A DNA stretch of 64,000 nucleotides from Gamsiella multidivaricata. Its lineage: Eukaryota; Mortierellomycota; Mortierellomycetes; Mortierellales; Mortierellaceae. Both the position numbers and the translations under genes were made by a program. Of the stretch, positions 1-12,614 are shown piece by piece. Each line of letters opens with the position of its first letter. The stretch's first letter is position 1. The notes under the pieces are model-generated. The model made no database searches. It was not told the origin of the DNA and saw nothing but the letters and a program-made list of their open reading frames with translations. The stretch lies in the NCBI RefSeq assembly GCF_025024155.1, contig NW_026251722.1:248001-312000 (forward strand), read 5' to 3'.

Positions 1-1125
<1,125 letters not shown>

Positions 1126-1365
1126 GAGGAAATGGTGGAGAAAGCTTTTTTATTTTTTCCATTGTATTCCATCGTTTATAAGTAGGAGTTGAGCCATAGA
1201 AACGAATAGTACGCGTACACTCCATTCCATTGCATCTGTAGGGTAGTTTTTCTGGCTATGCTACAATTTTATTGAATGGTTTAAGACGCGGGGATGGTGT
1301 AGTAAAATTACATGTAACTGATTGAGAAAAGACGAAAGAAGGATGCGGAGTAAACTTTTTCGTTA

Positions 1366-2493
1366 TCATACGCCTGCATCGGAGGCAGAAACCACCTTGT
1401 AACCGTCTGAGGTCCTTTGACGTCCATGATTCTGACCGCCGAGAACGCTAGAGCGTATGTTGGCTGCACGGCCGCTTCGGATGACACCCGTGCTCTCACT
1501 TGACCGGGTCTTTTGTGGCATGGCCCTTGATGACCGATCTGCAGGGATGCCATCGAAGGTGTCCATCAATAACTCAGCAGTCTCATCGAATCCATATCCG
1601 TCACTGTACATACTTGCAAGCGCTGCGCCCTGCTGTGAAAGATGATGTCCACTGTTGGCGCTGTTCTGGTTGCTGTTGTTGCTGCTATTACTGCCGCTGC
1701 CTGAGCCGTTATTGCTGCTGCCAGGGTTGCTGTTGCTGTTTGAGCTGTCGCTCCTGTTGTTAGAGTTGCTGCCCTGACCGTCTCCAGATCCGGACTGTTG
1801 GTTGCTGGCTCCGCCCAGCAGGATAGGCTCCATCTCCTGTTGCATGCAGACGTATTCGCCACCAAAAATCATGATCCCGGCAGTGGTACCATTGAGGGCC
1901 CACCAGAGGAAGGTGGTAGGGAGGTGATCGGAGTAAAGGGATGTCATGATAACGTGGTAGAGCAGCAGTGTGAGCGAGAAGTCAAGGACCAGGCGTGCAC
2001 GCGCGACGATCTTTAGCAGCAGGTAGACCCTACAGAACGGAAGCGGAGGGTTGACAGCATGAATAGGATACTTATTGGTTAACGAGCCATTGAAAGGAAA
2101 GTCGACGTTACTGCAGTTACTGTTGCTGTTTGTCATCTTACCCGACAACAGAGTTGAGTAGCCAGGCCAGACCCAGGAGCATTCCTTGGGCATTATCGGC
2201 TCGGATCTCGCGGTAATTAAGGATAGCATCGAGAGTGATGTCCGACCCTGAAAACTTGAAGAGAGTGAAGACGATGGTGGAGATGGAGGTGTACCAGATA
2301 GCTTGTAAACAGACGATTTGCGACTAAGAAAGTGGAGTTGGCGAGTTAGAAAGACGAAAGGAGGAGTGTACATGTTAGTGGCTTTATATATCGCAGGAGC
2401 AAAGTCGAGTCTCATTTAAGTCAGAGATGACTTTACAAGAATAAGAACGGGATCCCATTGCGTGGCTCGGAATGACGAGTTGTTGGATGCCAT
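1366..2493 (-). CDS. SYS1: Golgi trafficking membrane protein SYS1
   Basis: There are three exons on the minus strand: 2437-2493, 2142-2323 and 1366-2029, with GT-AG introns in consistent phase, giving about 300 residues. The start is ATG at 2493 (MASNNSSFRATQWDPVLIL). SYS1-family features follow in order: QWDP, SQIVCLQAIWYTS, LDFSLTLLLYHVI and GGEYVCMQQEMEPI, close to the human GEYLCMRTELKEIPL region. Four hydrophobic segments match the family fold. SYS1 is the trans-Golgi receptor that recruits the Arf-like GTPase Arl3/ARFRP1. Oddity: after the conserved core the protein continues for ~160 residues rich in Ser, Asn, Gly and Gln, whereas human SYS1 ends there at 156 residues. An AATAAA (1268-1273, minus) lies downstream of the stop. 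The gene is divergent from CLPTM1. Confidence 0.93.
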
Positions 2494-2794
2494 GTGGGGT
2501 CGTGGTCGTGTCCTTGTCTTTGTCCTTTCTGTTGCAGGTCGTGTTATGCTCGTGTTGAGTATAGGGAATGAATGTGATGGTAGTGGATGATGGAATGCTA
2601 CATGGTCTCCCGTTAAGAAACGTGGGAGACAGTGGCTTGAATTACTCCTGCGCTGGAAGACCGTTGGCTGCTCCTTATTCGTTTCTCAAAGTGTGCCATC
2701 ATCCCTTTCCTCCTCGCACTTCTTTCATCACCCTTTTTTCCTTCCCTCCACTTCGCACCCAACCTTGAAAGGGAAACAAAACAGGAAGAACGTC
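2494..2794. promoter_or_regulatory. Shared divergent promoter region, SYS1 / CLPTM1
   Basis: About 300 bp separate the two start codons, so both promoters must lie in this interval or overlap the leaders. The CLPTM1 side (2690-2760) is pyrimidine-rich (CCTTTCCTCCTCGC, then TTTTTTCCTTCCCTCC), a common leader style in this window. No TATA box or specific operator could be recognised. Confidence 0.45.
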
Positions 2795-5627
2795 ATGTCT
2801 CAACTAGAACGTCGTCGTCCTACTGGGGATGCCTCCGCGGGAGCCGGCAGTGACAACACCGACGGACAGCCTGCTTCGACCGCAAACACCTCAACAGCAG
2901 GAGCAGCAGCCCGCAATGGTCAAGGACAGCAGCAACCGCAGGAGCAAAAGCAGACGCTCACCCAAACTCTTTCACAGATGCTTCTGCGCGCCATGATGGC
3001 CTATGCTGTCCTCACCTTTTTCAACGGAGGTATGTGAACAGCAGATCTACAACCTACCCTCAACGTTTCTCAGGATGAGATTTTTTACTGGCAACTAAAG
3101 AGCACCCTTCTGATCTATGGTTTCCATGATACTTGGACTGTAGGTTTCAGTGGAAAGAGCCAGGCACCATCACCCGCACCAGAATCGATTGTGACCACGA
3201 CGACGGGTCCTGAGGGTGTAGTGCAGCAGGCCTTTCCTCAGATGTCCTTTGAGCCGCCAAAGCTCTACCCACTTTGGGCACCTAAAACCAAAGCCGTAAG
3301 CCATCATTTCTTTTTTTTTCAGGCAAGCGTCATGCTCCTAGCGATTTGGAAAACAGTGTGCTGATATGGTACTCCGTCTCTTATTCTCAACTCCCAAGGA
3401 TATGTTTGTCTATCTTTCTGAGGAGCACGATTTCAAAGACTTTGACAACAAGGACAACCTCGTCTGGCGATCCAACGATATTGAACTCGGTGATTGGAGC
3501 GAGGACCGCGTCGTGGATCTTTCAATCGTCCCCTCCAAGGCGAGTTCATTTTTTAGAGTTCATTTTTGGTGCTCTCTTGTTGCACCAGGAAATTCGACTC
3601 TGTTATCTTGACCGATCACAAAAAAAAAACGTGCAGAAATTTCGTCCGCTAACCCTCAAATGCTTCTTCGTTCTTCTTTGTAATAATACCTTTGTCGAAA
3701 TAACAGCATGTTCAGAACAATGGTACCCTATATGCCCATATCTACTTTGCGAAGCAGCCTGCGATCCTCGATCCTACTTCTGCAGGCTTCAGTGCCGACA
3801 ATCGAGTGTACACCCGCAAGAGTAAGGATTCGTCTGTGAAACTGAGTTAAAAATACACAGCGCAAGGGTAGGCATGCTTCACTCTCTGTTCAGGGCTAAT
3901 ATCCAGGCTGGCCTTTGTAATATTTTAGTGCTGACCCGCTACTACCCCAAGAAAAGGGAGTTTAAGGTCAAGAAACTTGTTGGCGGCAAGCATGAGGAAT
4001 CAGAATCCGGGAAGCAAGGAGTGGAAGACGTAATGAAATACCTTTGGACCTAAGAATTTCCGATTGTATGCTAAAGAATTCGCGTGAAGATGGAGATCTT
4101 AACTTCTCTATGATTTGTATTGCCGTCATAGACATCCGCCCCTGCCTCAACCATTGTCCCATACTGGCACCAGAACCTTACGCTTACCGTGTTGTCCGAT
4201 CGCACCGTTGTTCCATATGCGGGAATCCCTCCAGAGCTGAAAGGAAGTATGTTCCTGGCATAGTGTTTCGTATCTATGATGAGCTGCTGAGCGCGTGCTG
4301 ACCTAGTTTCTTTTGTTAATGTGCCTAGTGTATCAATTGGAGAGTACGGGAATGCATGACCAGCAAGGCAATGGATTCGTGCTCCCAGCTCTCTACGTAA
4401 ACGACTTTTGGCTTTTGAAAGAGCAGATGACCCTCATCAACAGCACTGTCAAGTAAGACATGGTCCTTTTGGTTTTATTAGTGTTGTGACCTTGCGGATG
4501 ATACTGTTTTTAACAACAACCAATTGCGTCAACCGTTCGCTGCTATAGAGAACTTCCTTTGAGGATCAACTTCTATCCGATCAGCTACATGAAGCTGCAG
4601 ATGTACGCCTCTATGGATATCGGCATGAAGCGACAGACTGGAATGATGGGAAGCACCGGTGGGGAGTTGGATGAGGTCAAGCGCATGCTGATTGAGACCA
4701 ACCCGTACCTCTTGATCTTGACAGTCATTGTCAGCTGCTTGCATAGTGCCTTTGAGATGCTTGCATTTAAGAATGGTAAGCACCAAAGAAGTGGACGGCG
4801 GATTAAGCCTATTGTCTTTTACTTAAACCACATATTCTAATGCAATTGACGTCCTCTTTACTCGATTAGATATTGCCTTCTGGAAGGACAAAAAGGGCAC
4901 AGCAGGCCTGTCAGTGCGTTCGATCTTCTTAGACATTGCGCAGCAGATTATCGTCTTCGCGTACTTGATGGACAACAACCAGGACACCAGTTACATGATT
5001 CTGATCGGACAGGGTATCGGTCTCGCAATTGAGCTGTGGAAGGTCAAGAAGGCGCTCAAGATCGACATCGTTCCTGCCACCTCTGGGTTCCTTCCTTACC
5101 GCCTGCACTTCAACACCTCAGAACCCCTGACGGATTTGGAGTCAAAGACCAAGGAGTATGACGAGGAGGCGTTCAAATACCTGTCCTGGGCGGCCTTCCC
5201 ATTGCTAGGCTGCTACGCCGTGTACTCATTGCTGTATCAGGAGCATAAGTCGTGGTACTCGTTCATTGTGAGCACCCTGGTTGGGTTCGTGTATACATTC
5301 GGGTTCATCAAGATGACACCTCAGCTGTTTATCAACTATAAACTGAAGAGTGTGGCGCACATGCCGTTTAGGACGATGATGTACAAGTCGTTGAATACGT
5401 TTATCGACGACTTGTTCTCATTCATTATCAAGATGCCGATGCTGCATCGTCTGGCGTGCCTTCGTGACGATATCGTGTTCTTCGTCTACCTGTACCAGCG
5501 ATATATCTACCGCACGGATCATAGCCGCGCCAATGAGTTTGGACAAGTCGGCGACGAGGAGCCAAGCGAAGAGACCAAGCCGTTGTTGGAGGCGCAGGAG
5601 AAGATTGAGTCCAAGAAGGACAAGTAA
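2795..5627 (+). CDS. CLPTM1: CLPTM1-family multipass ER/Golgi membrane protein
   Basis: Nine exons can be joined in phase: 2795-3029, 3144-3295, ~3357-3539, 3707-3821, 3929-4029, 4132-4246, 4329-4452, 4549-4775 and 4870-5627. They give about 669 residues, the usual family length. The start is ATG 2795 (MSQLERRRP). A first membrane segment lies near residue 70 (MMAYAVLTFF). Conserved blocks follow: YLSEEHDFKDF, NGTLYAHIYF, PLRINFYPIS, ETNPYLL, AFKNDIAFWKD, GLSVRSIFLDI, PLLGCYAVYSLLYQEHKSWY, MTPQLFINYKLKSVAH, LNTFIDDLF and RDDIVFFVYLYQ. Family members sit in the ER/Golgi; human CLPTM1 acts on GABA-A receptor trafficking and CLPTM1L is a lipid scramblase. The third intron (3540-3706) seems to use a GC donor. 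The exon 3 acceptor could be 3342 instead of 3357. Confidence 0.93.
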
Positions 5628-5707
5628 AGCAGCTAGCTATACCTTCAATTCACTTTTCTAGACCTCTGTTTACTCGATTAAAAAAAAGTATTCTTTAATG
5701 GCATGTC

Positions 5708-6989
5708 TTAGTAGCCACCCTTGCGGTACACCTGGGTCCACTTGCTGACGATGTAGTCACCAAAGTTGATGTCGCCGTTCAACAGCTTGGTAGCGACCGA
5801 TCGTGCATCCTGTCCGTCAGTGTCCTGAGCAGTCACCGTCGATCCTCCCTCGTCGTCACGCTGATCACGGAGGAGACTGTAGTTTCCAGAAGCAGCCTGG
5901 CCACTGACCTTGTCCTGGACCAGAAGCGGGATCTTGGCGGCGTAGTCTGGGTAGTAGAAGCAGCACATCGAATATCGCTCCTCTTGTCCGTTGCTAACGA
6001 CGCGGTGCAGTGGGCTGATCAACTTGCCTCCAGTCAAGAGCGAAAGATAGTCGCCACCGTTGACGACTAGTGTGTTCTCGAGCGATGGAACGTCATGCCA
6101 TGCGTTATCGTGGAAGAGTTGGAGGCCGACGGTCTTGGAGGGCGAAAGGATCAATGTGAGGAAGCCCCAGTCCGTGTGGGCGCTAATTTTTTTTTTTTTT
6201 TTTAGCCGATCGGAATAGAAGTATATTCGTTACTCGACGACGCAAACAAGGTCATAATAGTTCCCACGATCATTCTCTCCGGCATCAAAACTCTGTTTTT
6301 GTTATGATCCTCGGTTTTTACCTGGATCCGATCTGGGCATCATGGGCTTGATCGCCATAGGGCAAATAATGGAATAACCGCATGAACGAGATCGTCTCGC
6401 TCGTCGTACAGTACTTGGCCAGTTCTTCCTCCGGCAATGCCAAGGCCAACGCGATTCCCTTGAGCAGACCTTTGGCAACCTCACATACATTCAAATAAAA
6501 CTCCTGCAACGTATGCTTAAACGCGCCCCTTCCGCGTTCTTCATCCAATCGGTCCAACGTCTCCTGGGTAGGCCAGGCATTCGGACCCTGCAATCCATTC
6601 AACCCATCGTCCCCCTTCGCCTTTCGGGCTTCCAATTCTGCAACGGGCCATTCGTATCCATACGAGAATCCTTCCTTGAGCTCCTTGGTCTTCGAGCCGG
6701 ATTCGCCACCGATGGGGACGTACCCACGCGTGAACCCACCCGGTTGGATCTTGGGAATCTGGGCCTTTTGAGCGTCATCGAGGGCAAAGAGGCCTTTGGT
6801 GGCGTTGAGAATCTCCTTGGTTTTCGAGGAGGAGAAGACGGGGTGGGTTGAGGAGGTGATGTAGAAGACGCCATAGGTCGTGAAGGCGTTCAGGAGCGCG
6901 ACGGCGACCTCTTGGCGCTGGACGACTGTTGAGCTCCGGCCGAGGAGTGGGGTAATGTCGATGGTTGGAATTGCGATGGTGGACGACAT
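5708..6989 (-). CDS. 2-oxoglutarate/Fe(II)-dependent oxygenase (isopenicillin N synthase-like)
   Basis: There are two exons, 6322-6989 and 5708-6182, giving 380 residues from ATG 6989 (MSSTIAIPTIDITPLLG). The N-terminal DIOX_N half opens with the typical IPTIDITPL. The C-terminal jelly roll has the iron ligands HTD in AHTDWGFLTLI, which is created exactly across the splice, then NGGDYLSLLTGGKLISPLHR with the distal His, and RYSMCCFYYPD. The HXD...H triad is therefore complete. The substrate cannot be told from sequence: fungal members serve secondary metabolism, hormone-like or flavonoid-type chemistry, or general detoxification. The intron (6183-6321) holds a 17-base T run on the plus strand. 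The gene is tail-to-tail with CLPTM1, only 80 bp apart. Confidence 0.88.
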
Positions 6990-7106
6990 TGTAATTCGCT
7001 TTTTGTGGAGAAGAGAAGCGTGGGAGGATGTTGAGAATGCCGGAAGAATAGATAATATTCGCGAGCGGACAAAAATCGGGGATAATTGAGTTTGGATGAT
7101 GCACAC

Positions 7107-7116
7107 TTTATTTATT
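7107..7116 (-). terminator. Poly(A) signal of the AlkB-like gene
   Basis: On the minus strand AATAAATAAA, two overlapping AATAAA hexamers, begins about 19 bp after the stop codon of the AlkB-like gene. This supports the stop at 7135 over a further splice, even though GTGAGT overlaps the stop. Confidence 0.6.
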
Positions 7117-7134
7117 GAAGACGAGGCCAAGTAC

Positions 7135-8122
7135 TCACTTGCCAATGGTGGTGCTGCCACTAGTGGTATTATTACACGTTCTGCCACAGGAACTACGGCA
7201 CGACATTGATTTGGTTCCATCCTCGGTAGCATTCTTATCGTCCACAAGCATATCCCGGTACGTGATGCTGACACGCCTTGTCCTGACAATCTCCAGTCCG
7301 TCGACATATTCTACCAGATCCTTCGAGATGCTATGCTTGTAATCATATCGGCAGGATCCGTTCATGACCACAAGGGACCGCCTTGCTACATTGACGTAGA
7401 AAAGAGACGAAAAAAAAGGTATTAGACTCACCAAATCGCTCCGGAGCATACAACAAGACAACAAGGTGGTATATCATGACAAACAACATGGGCATCCTTA
7501 CGCAAATAGATCCGATAAATGAGATCGGCTTCTTTGACATGTTGAAAGCTCATGATACAGTCCGAGAGTAGCGAGAGCGCTGTGATCGTCGATCCAAACA
7601 ACTTGGGCGCATCTACATGTGGCATGATCCCCTGTCCAGCCTCGTACTCGTTCACAATAATACTGTTGGGGCTCTGAGAATAGATCCTTTGGTTCAGTAG
7701 CCGTCGCGTCAAGAAGTCGAACATACTCGGCAACGGCTCCATATCTCCCACAACTCTTCTATTGTAGATGGCAGGTTCAAAAGGTCGTTAGCAAAAAATG
7801 CACTCTGCACACAAGAATCGGCAAGGATAGAAATATGATCGCTTTCATGCTCGTTTTACCGGAGTCGATAGCTGAATACGCCGCCATAGTGCTGATGTCT
7901 TCGCTTCATTTCTGGATTAGGCTCGATGCCCTTGCCTGCCCAATGGCAACGATCGAGCTGTTGAATGAGCAATGTCTCTTCCTCCCCTGTGACGAAGTCG
8001 TATAATACTTGTAGTCCCTGCATGGGTGGTAGAGCTCCTATAAGCACTGTCTTCATGTTGCTCGGAACCGTTGCATCGTTGTCGGATCTTGCATTGTCTG
8101 TCGTGTGAAGGATTGTGTCCAT
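7135..8122 (-). CDS. AlkB-like 2OG-Fe(II) oxygenase (ALKBH6/ALKBH8 type)
   Basis: There are three exons: 7860-8122, 7502-7755 and 7135-7385, 255 residues. Start choice is ATG 8122 (MDTILHTTD); an in-frame ATG at 8161 would add 13 residues. Motifs in order: NSIIVNEYEAGQGIMPHVDA (iron ligands HVD), LPRRSLVVMNGSCRYDYKH (distal His; LPRR is formed across the splice) and RTRRVSITYRD (the Arg pair that binds 2-oxoglutarate and substrate). These are the AlkB superfamily signatures, closest by eye to ALKBH8 and ALKBH6. The RRM and methyltransferase domains of animal ALKBH8 are absent, so a direct tRNA wobble-uridine role is not shown. Intron 1 ends in a TAG-AAG tandem acceptor that could add or drop one residue. 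CSN5 ends 171 bp upstream on the same strand. Confidence 0.83.
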
Positions 8123-8293
8123 ATGCGCCAGCAGCAACAGTGAAATAAACACAGGCACCAAAATGAACTTTGAACGCCCACATCATTTTATTCGGGTCCG
8201 CAAAATACGCCCACTGAGAAACGATTGTCAATATGCTGGGACGTTCCCTATAACGGACAATGACATTGCCTCCAGCAAACAACACCATACACT

Positions 8294-10006
8294 CTACTGC
8301 GCGGGGCCAGGAGCGGGAGACAGCATGGTATCTGGATCCTGCGAATGTCCCCCTAGAGCGCTGCTATTGTCCTTCTGGTATGGGTTGGCCGTGAACAACA
8401 CATTCTTGAGCACCTGCGAGATCAGACCATGCGTAGCCTCAACCGAGATCTTATTGCTGTCGCGGGTAATCTTGCTCAACTGGCTCTCCTCTTGTTTCTT
8501 CTTCTTGTCTTTTGAAAACTGTCCTGCCATCGGTCCAAACCCACCAGGTCCAGCGCGCGACGCCATTGTTGCAGTCATCTGAAGCTTCTCTGCTAGATCA
8601 GCCATTTGCCGCGCAGCGTATTCTCGATTCTATATCGATATATACAGTGCATTGTAGTGAGAATGGCACTTGCGTTATATCTGATGTATAAGAAACCCAT
8701 TGCTGCGCCATGTGCAATTCCAGCACTTACAGAAAGCAAGGGCGACTGCGAGAGTGTGTTGACCCAGTACTTGTTCCAGAGCTGATCCAGAAGCTGGGTA
8801 TCCAATGTCGATTTAAAGTGTGAAATTTCCAGAGGGTAGTACTGCTTGCAGTGCACACCGAAATCCTCAATCTTATTCAGCGGAATGGTCTGGTACTCTG
8901 ATGGACCCTCATCGGGCGCTTTGTATCCCTAGAAAGAGCATAAACAAGCGTTATTAAATATCAATAAAAATTTGGCGAGGACAGCGGATGCTGTGTTGTA
9001 CCCCGTACTCTTTCATACCTCTGGGTAGGTGCGGAAAGCTCCTATTTCCACCTTGCCTGCCGAGATAGTTCTGTTGGGATCAATCTAGTATTCAAGCACG
9101 GTTGAAAAGGTCGGAGCACGGTCAATCATTGCACCGAGACATGATTCCTGGGAACTCAAGGGAAAGGGGCATACTACAACGGCAATCCAGGGATCCTGGA
9201 ACTTTTGGTTTTCCATCTGTGTGCCAACGTCAATACCGGACAGCCAGCATCCGTATCCTGGATGCGAGTGGTACCAGCCGATCGCGTTCTCTAGTCGACC
9301 AACCTAGAGACGAATGAACAGAATCTGTCAGTTTTACATGTGCAATGCCTAACCTCTTCCTCAGTAGTAGAATCGGAATTCAAGCGTACCTCCTTAATCT
9401 TGGTGATATACTGGACCATGTACTCATAACCCTCCGACTGGGCATTGACTCTGGTCTCTGTTCCCTCGACAGGCAAGGCAAATGCATCCATGATAATAAT
9501 GGTGTTCCCTTGAACTTTGCCTTGCATCATACCCATGACCTCAATGCTGCCTCCAGACCGGGCATGCATCACCTAACAACAGACCCATTATCAGCACTAG
9601 TCAACAAGCCGTCGCCCAACAGAAAGCATGCGCTGAAAATGGCATATGCCCCCCTACCATTTTGATCAGGGCGACTGCCGAAATTTTGACATCCGTGAAG
9701 TAGTGTGGGCTATCAAGGACAGTATGAATAATGAAAACCAGGTTAGGCCCACATCTCTTACGCGCGTTCCTTCACTGCTGCGCCAGTTACGGTGCCGAGT
9801 GACGCGTCAGCAAAAGCATAGGTCTAGTTCTCTGCAGTCCGTAAAAAGACCAAATAAAAAACGACGTACTCTTTCTTCCATGGGGACTCGTTGAGTATAC
9901 GCTTCTGCTCGGCCTCGTTGAAGTGATAGATCTGGTCCGTCTCTGGGTTGACAGACCTGATGTTGTTGATGAATTCAAAGTTCTTGCGTGCGTTGATGGC
10001 GTCCAT
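8294..10006 (-). CDS. CSN5: COP9 signalosome subunit 5 (JAMM deneddylase)
   Basis: There are seven exons: 9870-10006, 9658-9709, 9390-9572, 9175-9303, 9019-9084, 8731-8928 and 8294-8629, all in phase, 366 residues (human 334). The start is ATG 10006 ([17 protein letters not shown]). The MPN+/JAMM metalloprotease signature is complete: Glu in EVMGMMQGK, then [14 protein letters not shown] with the two His and the Asp that bind zinc. Other near-invariant blocks are [26 protein letters not shown] and [23 protein letters not shown]5 removes NEDD8 from cullins and so controls cullin-RING ubiquitin ligases in nucleus and cytosol. The C-terminal 60 residues differ from animals (KDKKKKQEE, then a Pro/Gly-rich end). 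It is distinguished from proteasomal Rpn11 by these blocks. Confidence 0.96.
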
Positions 10007-10266
10007 GGCGTGAGAGTGATTTCGTATGCGTTGTTCTGCAGCTGCGTGCTGTGCTTGACAGTTTGCTCTGGTGCTTTTGATAAGTTGTTCTCGGCAAGAC
10101 TGTCGAATGGTTAGGTTGAAGTGAGCAGGCGATAAAGAGGACGACGAGTGGTGGCAATGCAACGAGGGTAAGAAAGCAACACGCAGTCACCATTGACCAT
10201 TTCTGCAGCGCTGTATCCTTTGTGCTTGTTGCAGTCAGTGACAAACCTTGCTCATTTAAAAACCTA

Positions 10267-11109
10267 CATGTTTTGTAGCTGTGTGCGTGCGCATCGATTG
10301 AAATGTAGCATCTTTATTGTACTTTTGGGCAAAGCAGGGTGCTTGGACATGTCACGGAGCGGGCATCAACTGGCCAAGTGATTAACTGTTCGACTGCTTA
10401 GTTGATTGGTTGCTCAATCCCCGTAGAAGACCGAGAGATGGATATAGGCGCAAGAAAGGAAGCGTGCGCAAGAATTCGAGTAGAGATCGTGCATTTATGG
10501 AATCCATTTTTTTTTTTTTTATAACAACTTGTCTCTCGAGTCAATTGACTCTGCGAATCTATCAGACTAACTAGCAAATATCTACTATCGCTGTCCTCAC
10601 CACCAAAGCGGAACCGATCCACAGTCGCCAAAAGACAGGTCACATTCCCCGGGCCTGTCCCTAGGGCCTGCGCAACAATTGCCACACCTCATCAGTGTGT
10701 TAAAAGCTGAAAACACCTTGTTACAAGAAGGGTATCTTCCCCATCCCCTCCATGGTTGTCAACCGCCTCCTCCCTTGCAGGCGATCCAGCAGCGTCCGAT
10801 CCGCTGCGTCTAGGTCGAGCACGGGGCCAGAGATTGTGCATTTATGGAGTCCGTGCACTTAAAGAATGTATGTGCATTTAGAGAATATTTTTTAAGTAAA
10901 CAAAAGTAAAGCTAAGACATGGCGGACATCGAACGAGGCTTTCTTAGCTCAGTTGGCAGAGCGTCAGTCTCATAATCTGAAGGTCGTGAGTTCGAACCTC
11001 ACAGAGAGCAGCCTCTCTTTTTGCCCAAGTTGCTATTGATTCTCTTCTCTTTTTGATCCAATGTGCCCTGATGCGCCTGGCAAGGTCTTGATACCCACCG
11101 AACAGGCCA
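10267..11109. repeat. tRNA-Met-bearing dispersed repeat, copy 1
   Basis: About 843 bp are repeated at 24624-25466 in the same orientation with a constant offset of 14,357 bp; no indel or mismatch was seen by eye within this span. Homology decays after 11109 (mismatches at 11110 and 11115, lost by ~11122). It contains a 14-base T run, remains of a proline-rich reading frame interrupted by TAG (seen better in the inverted copy at 36498-36783), and an intact tRNA-Met near its 3' end. The 95-residue reading frame at 10398-10685 is identical in both copies but has no recognisable domain. Confidence 0.93.
10938..11010 (+). tRNA. Elongator tRNA-Met (CAT), copy 1
   Basis: This is a 73-nt cloverleaf without intron. 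The acceptor GCTTTCT pairs with AGAGAGC (one G-U), with discriminator A. The D arm is AGCTCAGTTGGCAGAGC, the anticodon loop CTCATAA gives CAT, and the T arm is GTGAG TTCGAAC CTCAC. The anticodon region matches yeast elongator tRNA-Met. Internal A and B boxes are intact, and a T5 tract 10 bp downstream can end Pol III transcription. An identical gene is at 25295-25367. Confidence 0.96.
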
Positions 11110-11110
11110 T

Positions 11111-12614
11111 CGTCCCGCTTATTCTTTTAATGTGACGATAATGGAGTAGATCTTTCGTTTCCGCGCACCTTGGGACGAATACGCAGATAGTTGACGGAAG
11201 CCAGTTCTCCATCAATATTTAATGTTATTTTTTATGCGATGTGTCTATTGTACTGCTGCCATATTCGAGTAATGACAACTTTCACATATATTTCTCCACT
11301 ACTGTGACTCATCGTAGACCGTGCCTTGGGTGTGGAACGCGTTCTGAATGGCTCCTCTTGAGACACACGCACTTGCTGCCAATTGCTGTCTGTACGATGT
11401 CGACACGCATAAGATTTGAGAGCATTCGCGTGTCTCGCGCGTCTCGCTGCATTCAGGTGACCCATATCTCGTGGTCATCCGCGGTGGACAATTGGCTGAA
11501 TCGATCGAGTGAAAGGAATGCGACAGCGATGCATGATATTAGTGGCGCTGTTATCCTGTGTGCGTCTCGGGGATGCGTTTGTGGAGGTGGTTTAGTGTGA
11601 GTGATGCGGGGGTAAGTGCGTATGCCAAAGCGTGGTTGCAGCCCAAGGCCTAAGACGGGGCCTCGCAATTGGATCCGACGTCCAGGAACAACCACTGGGA
11701 TCTGGTCTGTGGCCCAGACCAGAAAAAGAGAGGCCAAAGATGTACAAGTTTTCTGTATTTGGAGCGTATAGAAAAGGATATTTCCTTAACTTTGCTCCAT
11801 TCATCTCTTTTCACCCTCTTCTGTTGCTTTGCAATGTAAGTCAGGAACCGATTCATAACAAGCAGGGGATTCAAACTCACCGACTCGGAAGATGTAAAAC
11901 AGATCAAGCACGCTACACACACCCAGCCAGCCCAAAAACAACGCGCATACGCATTCAATATATATTGCAATGTCAACATTATTTTGCAGCCTTCTGGCGC
12001 TAGGTGTTGTTACCCACTATACCCATGTCTCCCCTTCATTGGATGTGTACATGCTCGTCGGACTTTTACTCCGACAGAGTATACCAACGATTCTCGACTT
12101 GTTCAATCCCTTACAGGGGTGGTTTGTAGCTGTGTCTACAACTGCAGCGGAGGGACGGAAGGGGTAATGTTTGTTCGATACATCTGGGGAAGTGTGTAGT
12201 CGTCTGCTCTCCAGCTGGACACGGCCTTCAAAGAGGAGGGGGAGTCCTTGTCGTCACATCTTTTTTTCTTAACTTACTCTGGTCTAGTTTCCCCCACTCT
12301 TTCCTTCTTTCTTTTCCTTGACCCATCTTCTCTTCATCCTCTCCCCTTCGCCCTCTTACCATTCTTCAACAACCCACAGCCAAAAACCAAACTAATTTTC
12401 GCAATCCACTTTCTCTCATTCTTCTGCCCCTCCCTCACTTGCCCGCTCACCTGTCCTTCCCTCATTCTGTCTGAAATAAAGCCGTCGCCACCACCCGATC
12501 GCTTCTTTGCACAACTGCAACAACAGCTCTCCCAGGCTGGTCTTTCTTCAAACAACACAACCAACAACGACCTTCCAAGCAACGCAATCGAACAACAAAA
12601 AGTAGTTGTATAGC
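11111..12614. other. Gene-free interval upstream of GSK3 with pyrimidine-rich leader
   Basis: Only short overlapping reading frames without recognisable domains occur. The last ~360 bp before the GSK3 start (12246-12560) are strongly C/T-rich on the plus strand (CTTTCCTTCTTTCTTTTCC, many CTC and CCC steps), then CAACAACAACAGC-type sequence just before the ATG. This fits a fungal promoter and 5' leader. No specific binding site could be named. Confidence 0.5.

Noticed and set aside
3822..3928. Possible micro-exon (CGCAAG) inside the fourth CLPTM1 intron
   Set aside because: The direct junction 3821 to 3929 already gives the correct phase and family sequence; the extra six bases duplicate the end of the exon before.
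7386..7501. Apparent frameshift inside the AlkB-like gene
   Set aside because: It is an intron with GTAAGG donor and TAG acceptor; splicing restores LPRRSLVVMNG in phase.
10398..10685. 95-codon minus-strand frame, identical at 24755-25042
   Set aside because: Identity only reflects the duplicated repeat. It has no domain and runs antisense to the decayed proline-rich frame of the repeat.
11855..11890. GGGATTCAAACTC resembling a Pol III B box
   Set aside because: No cloverleaf can be folded around it: acceptor and anticodon arms are missing.
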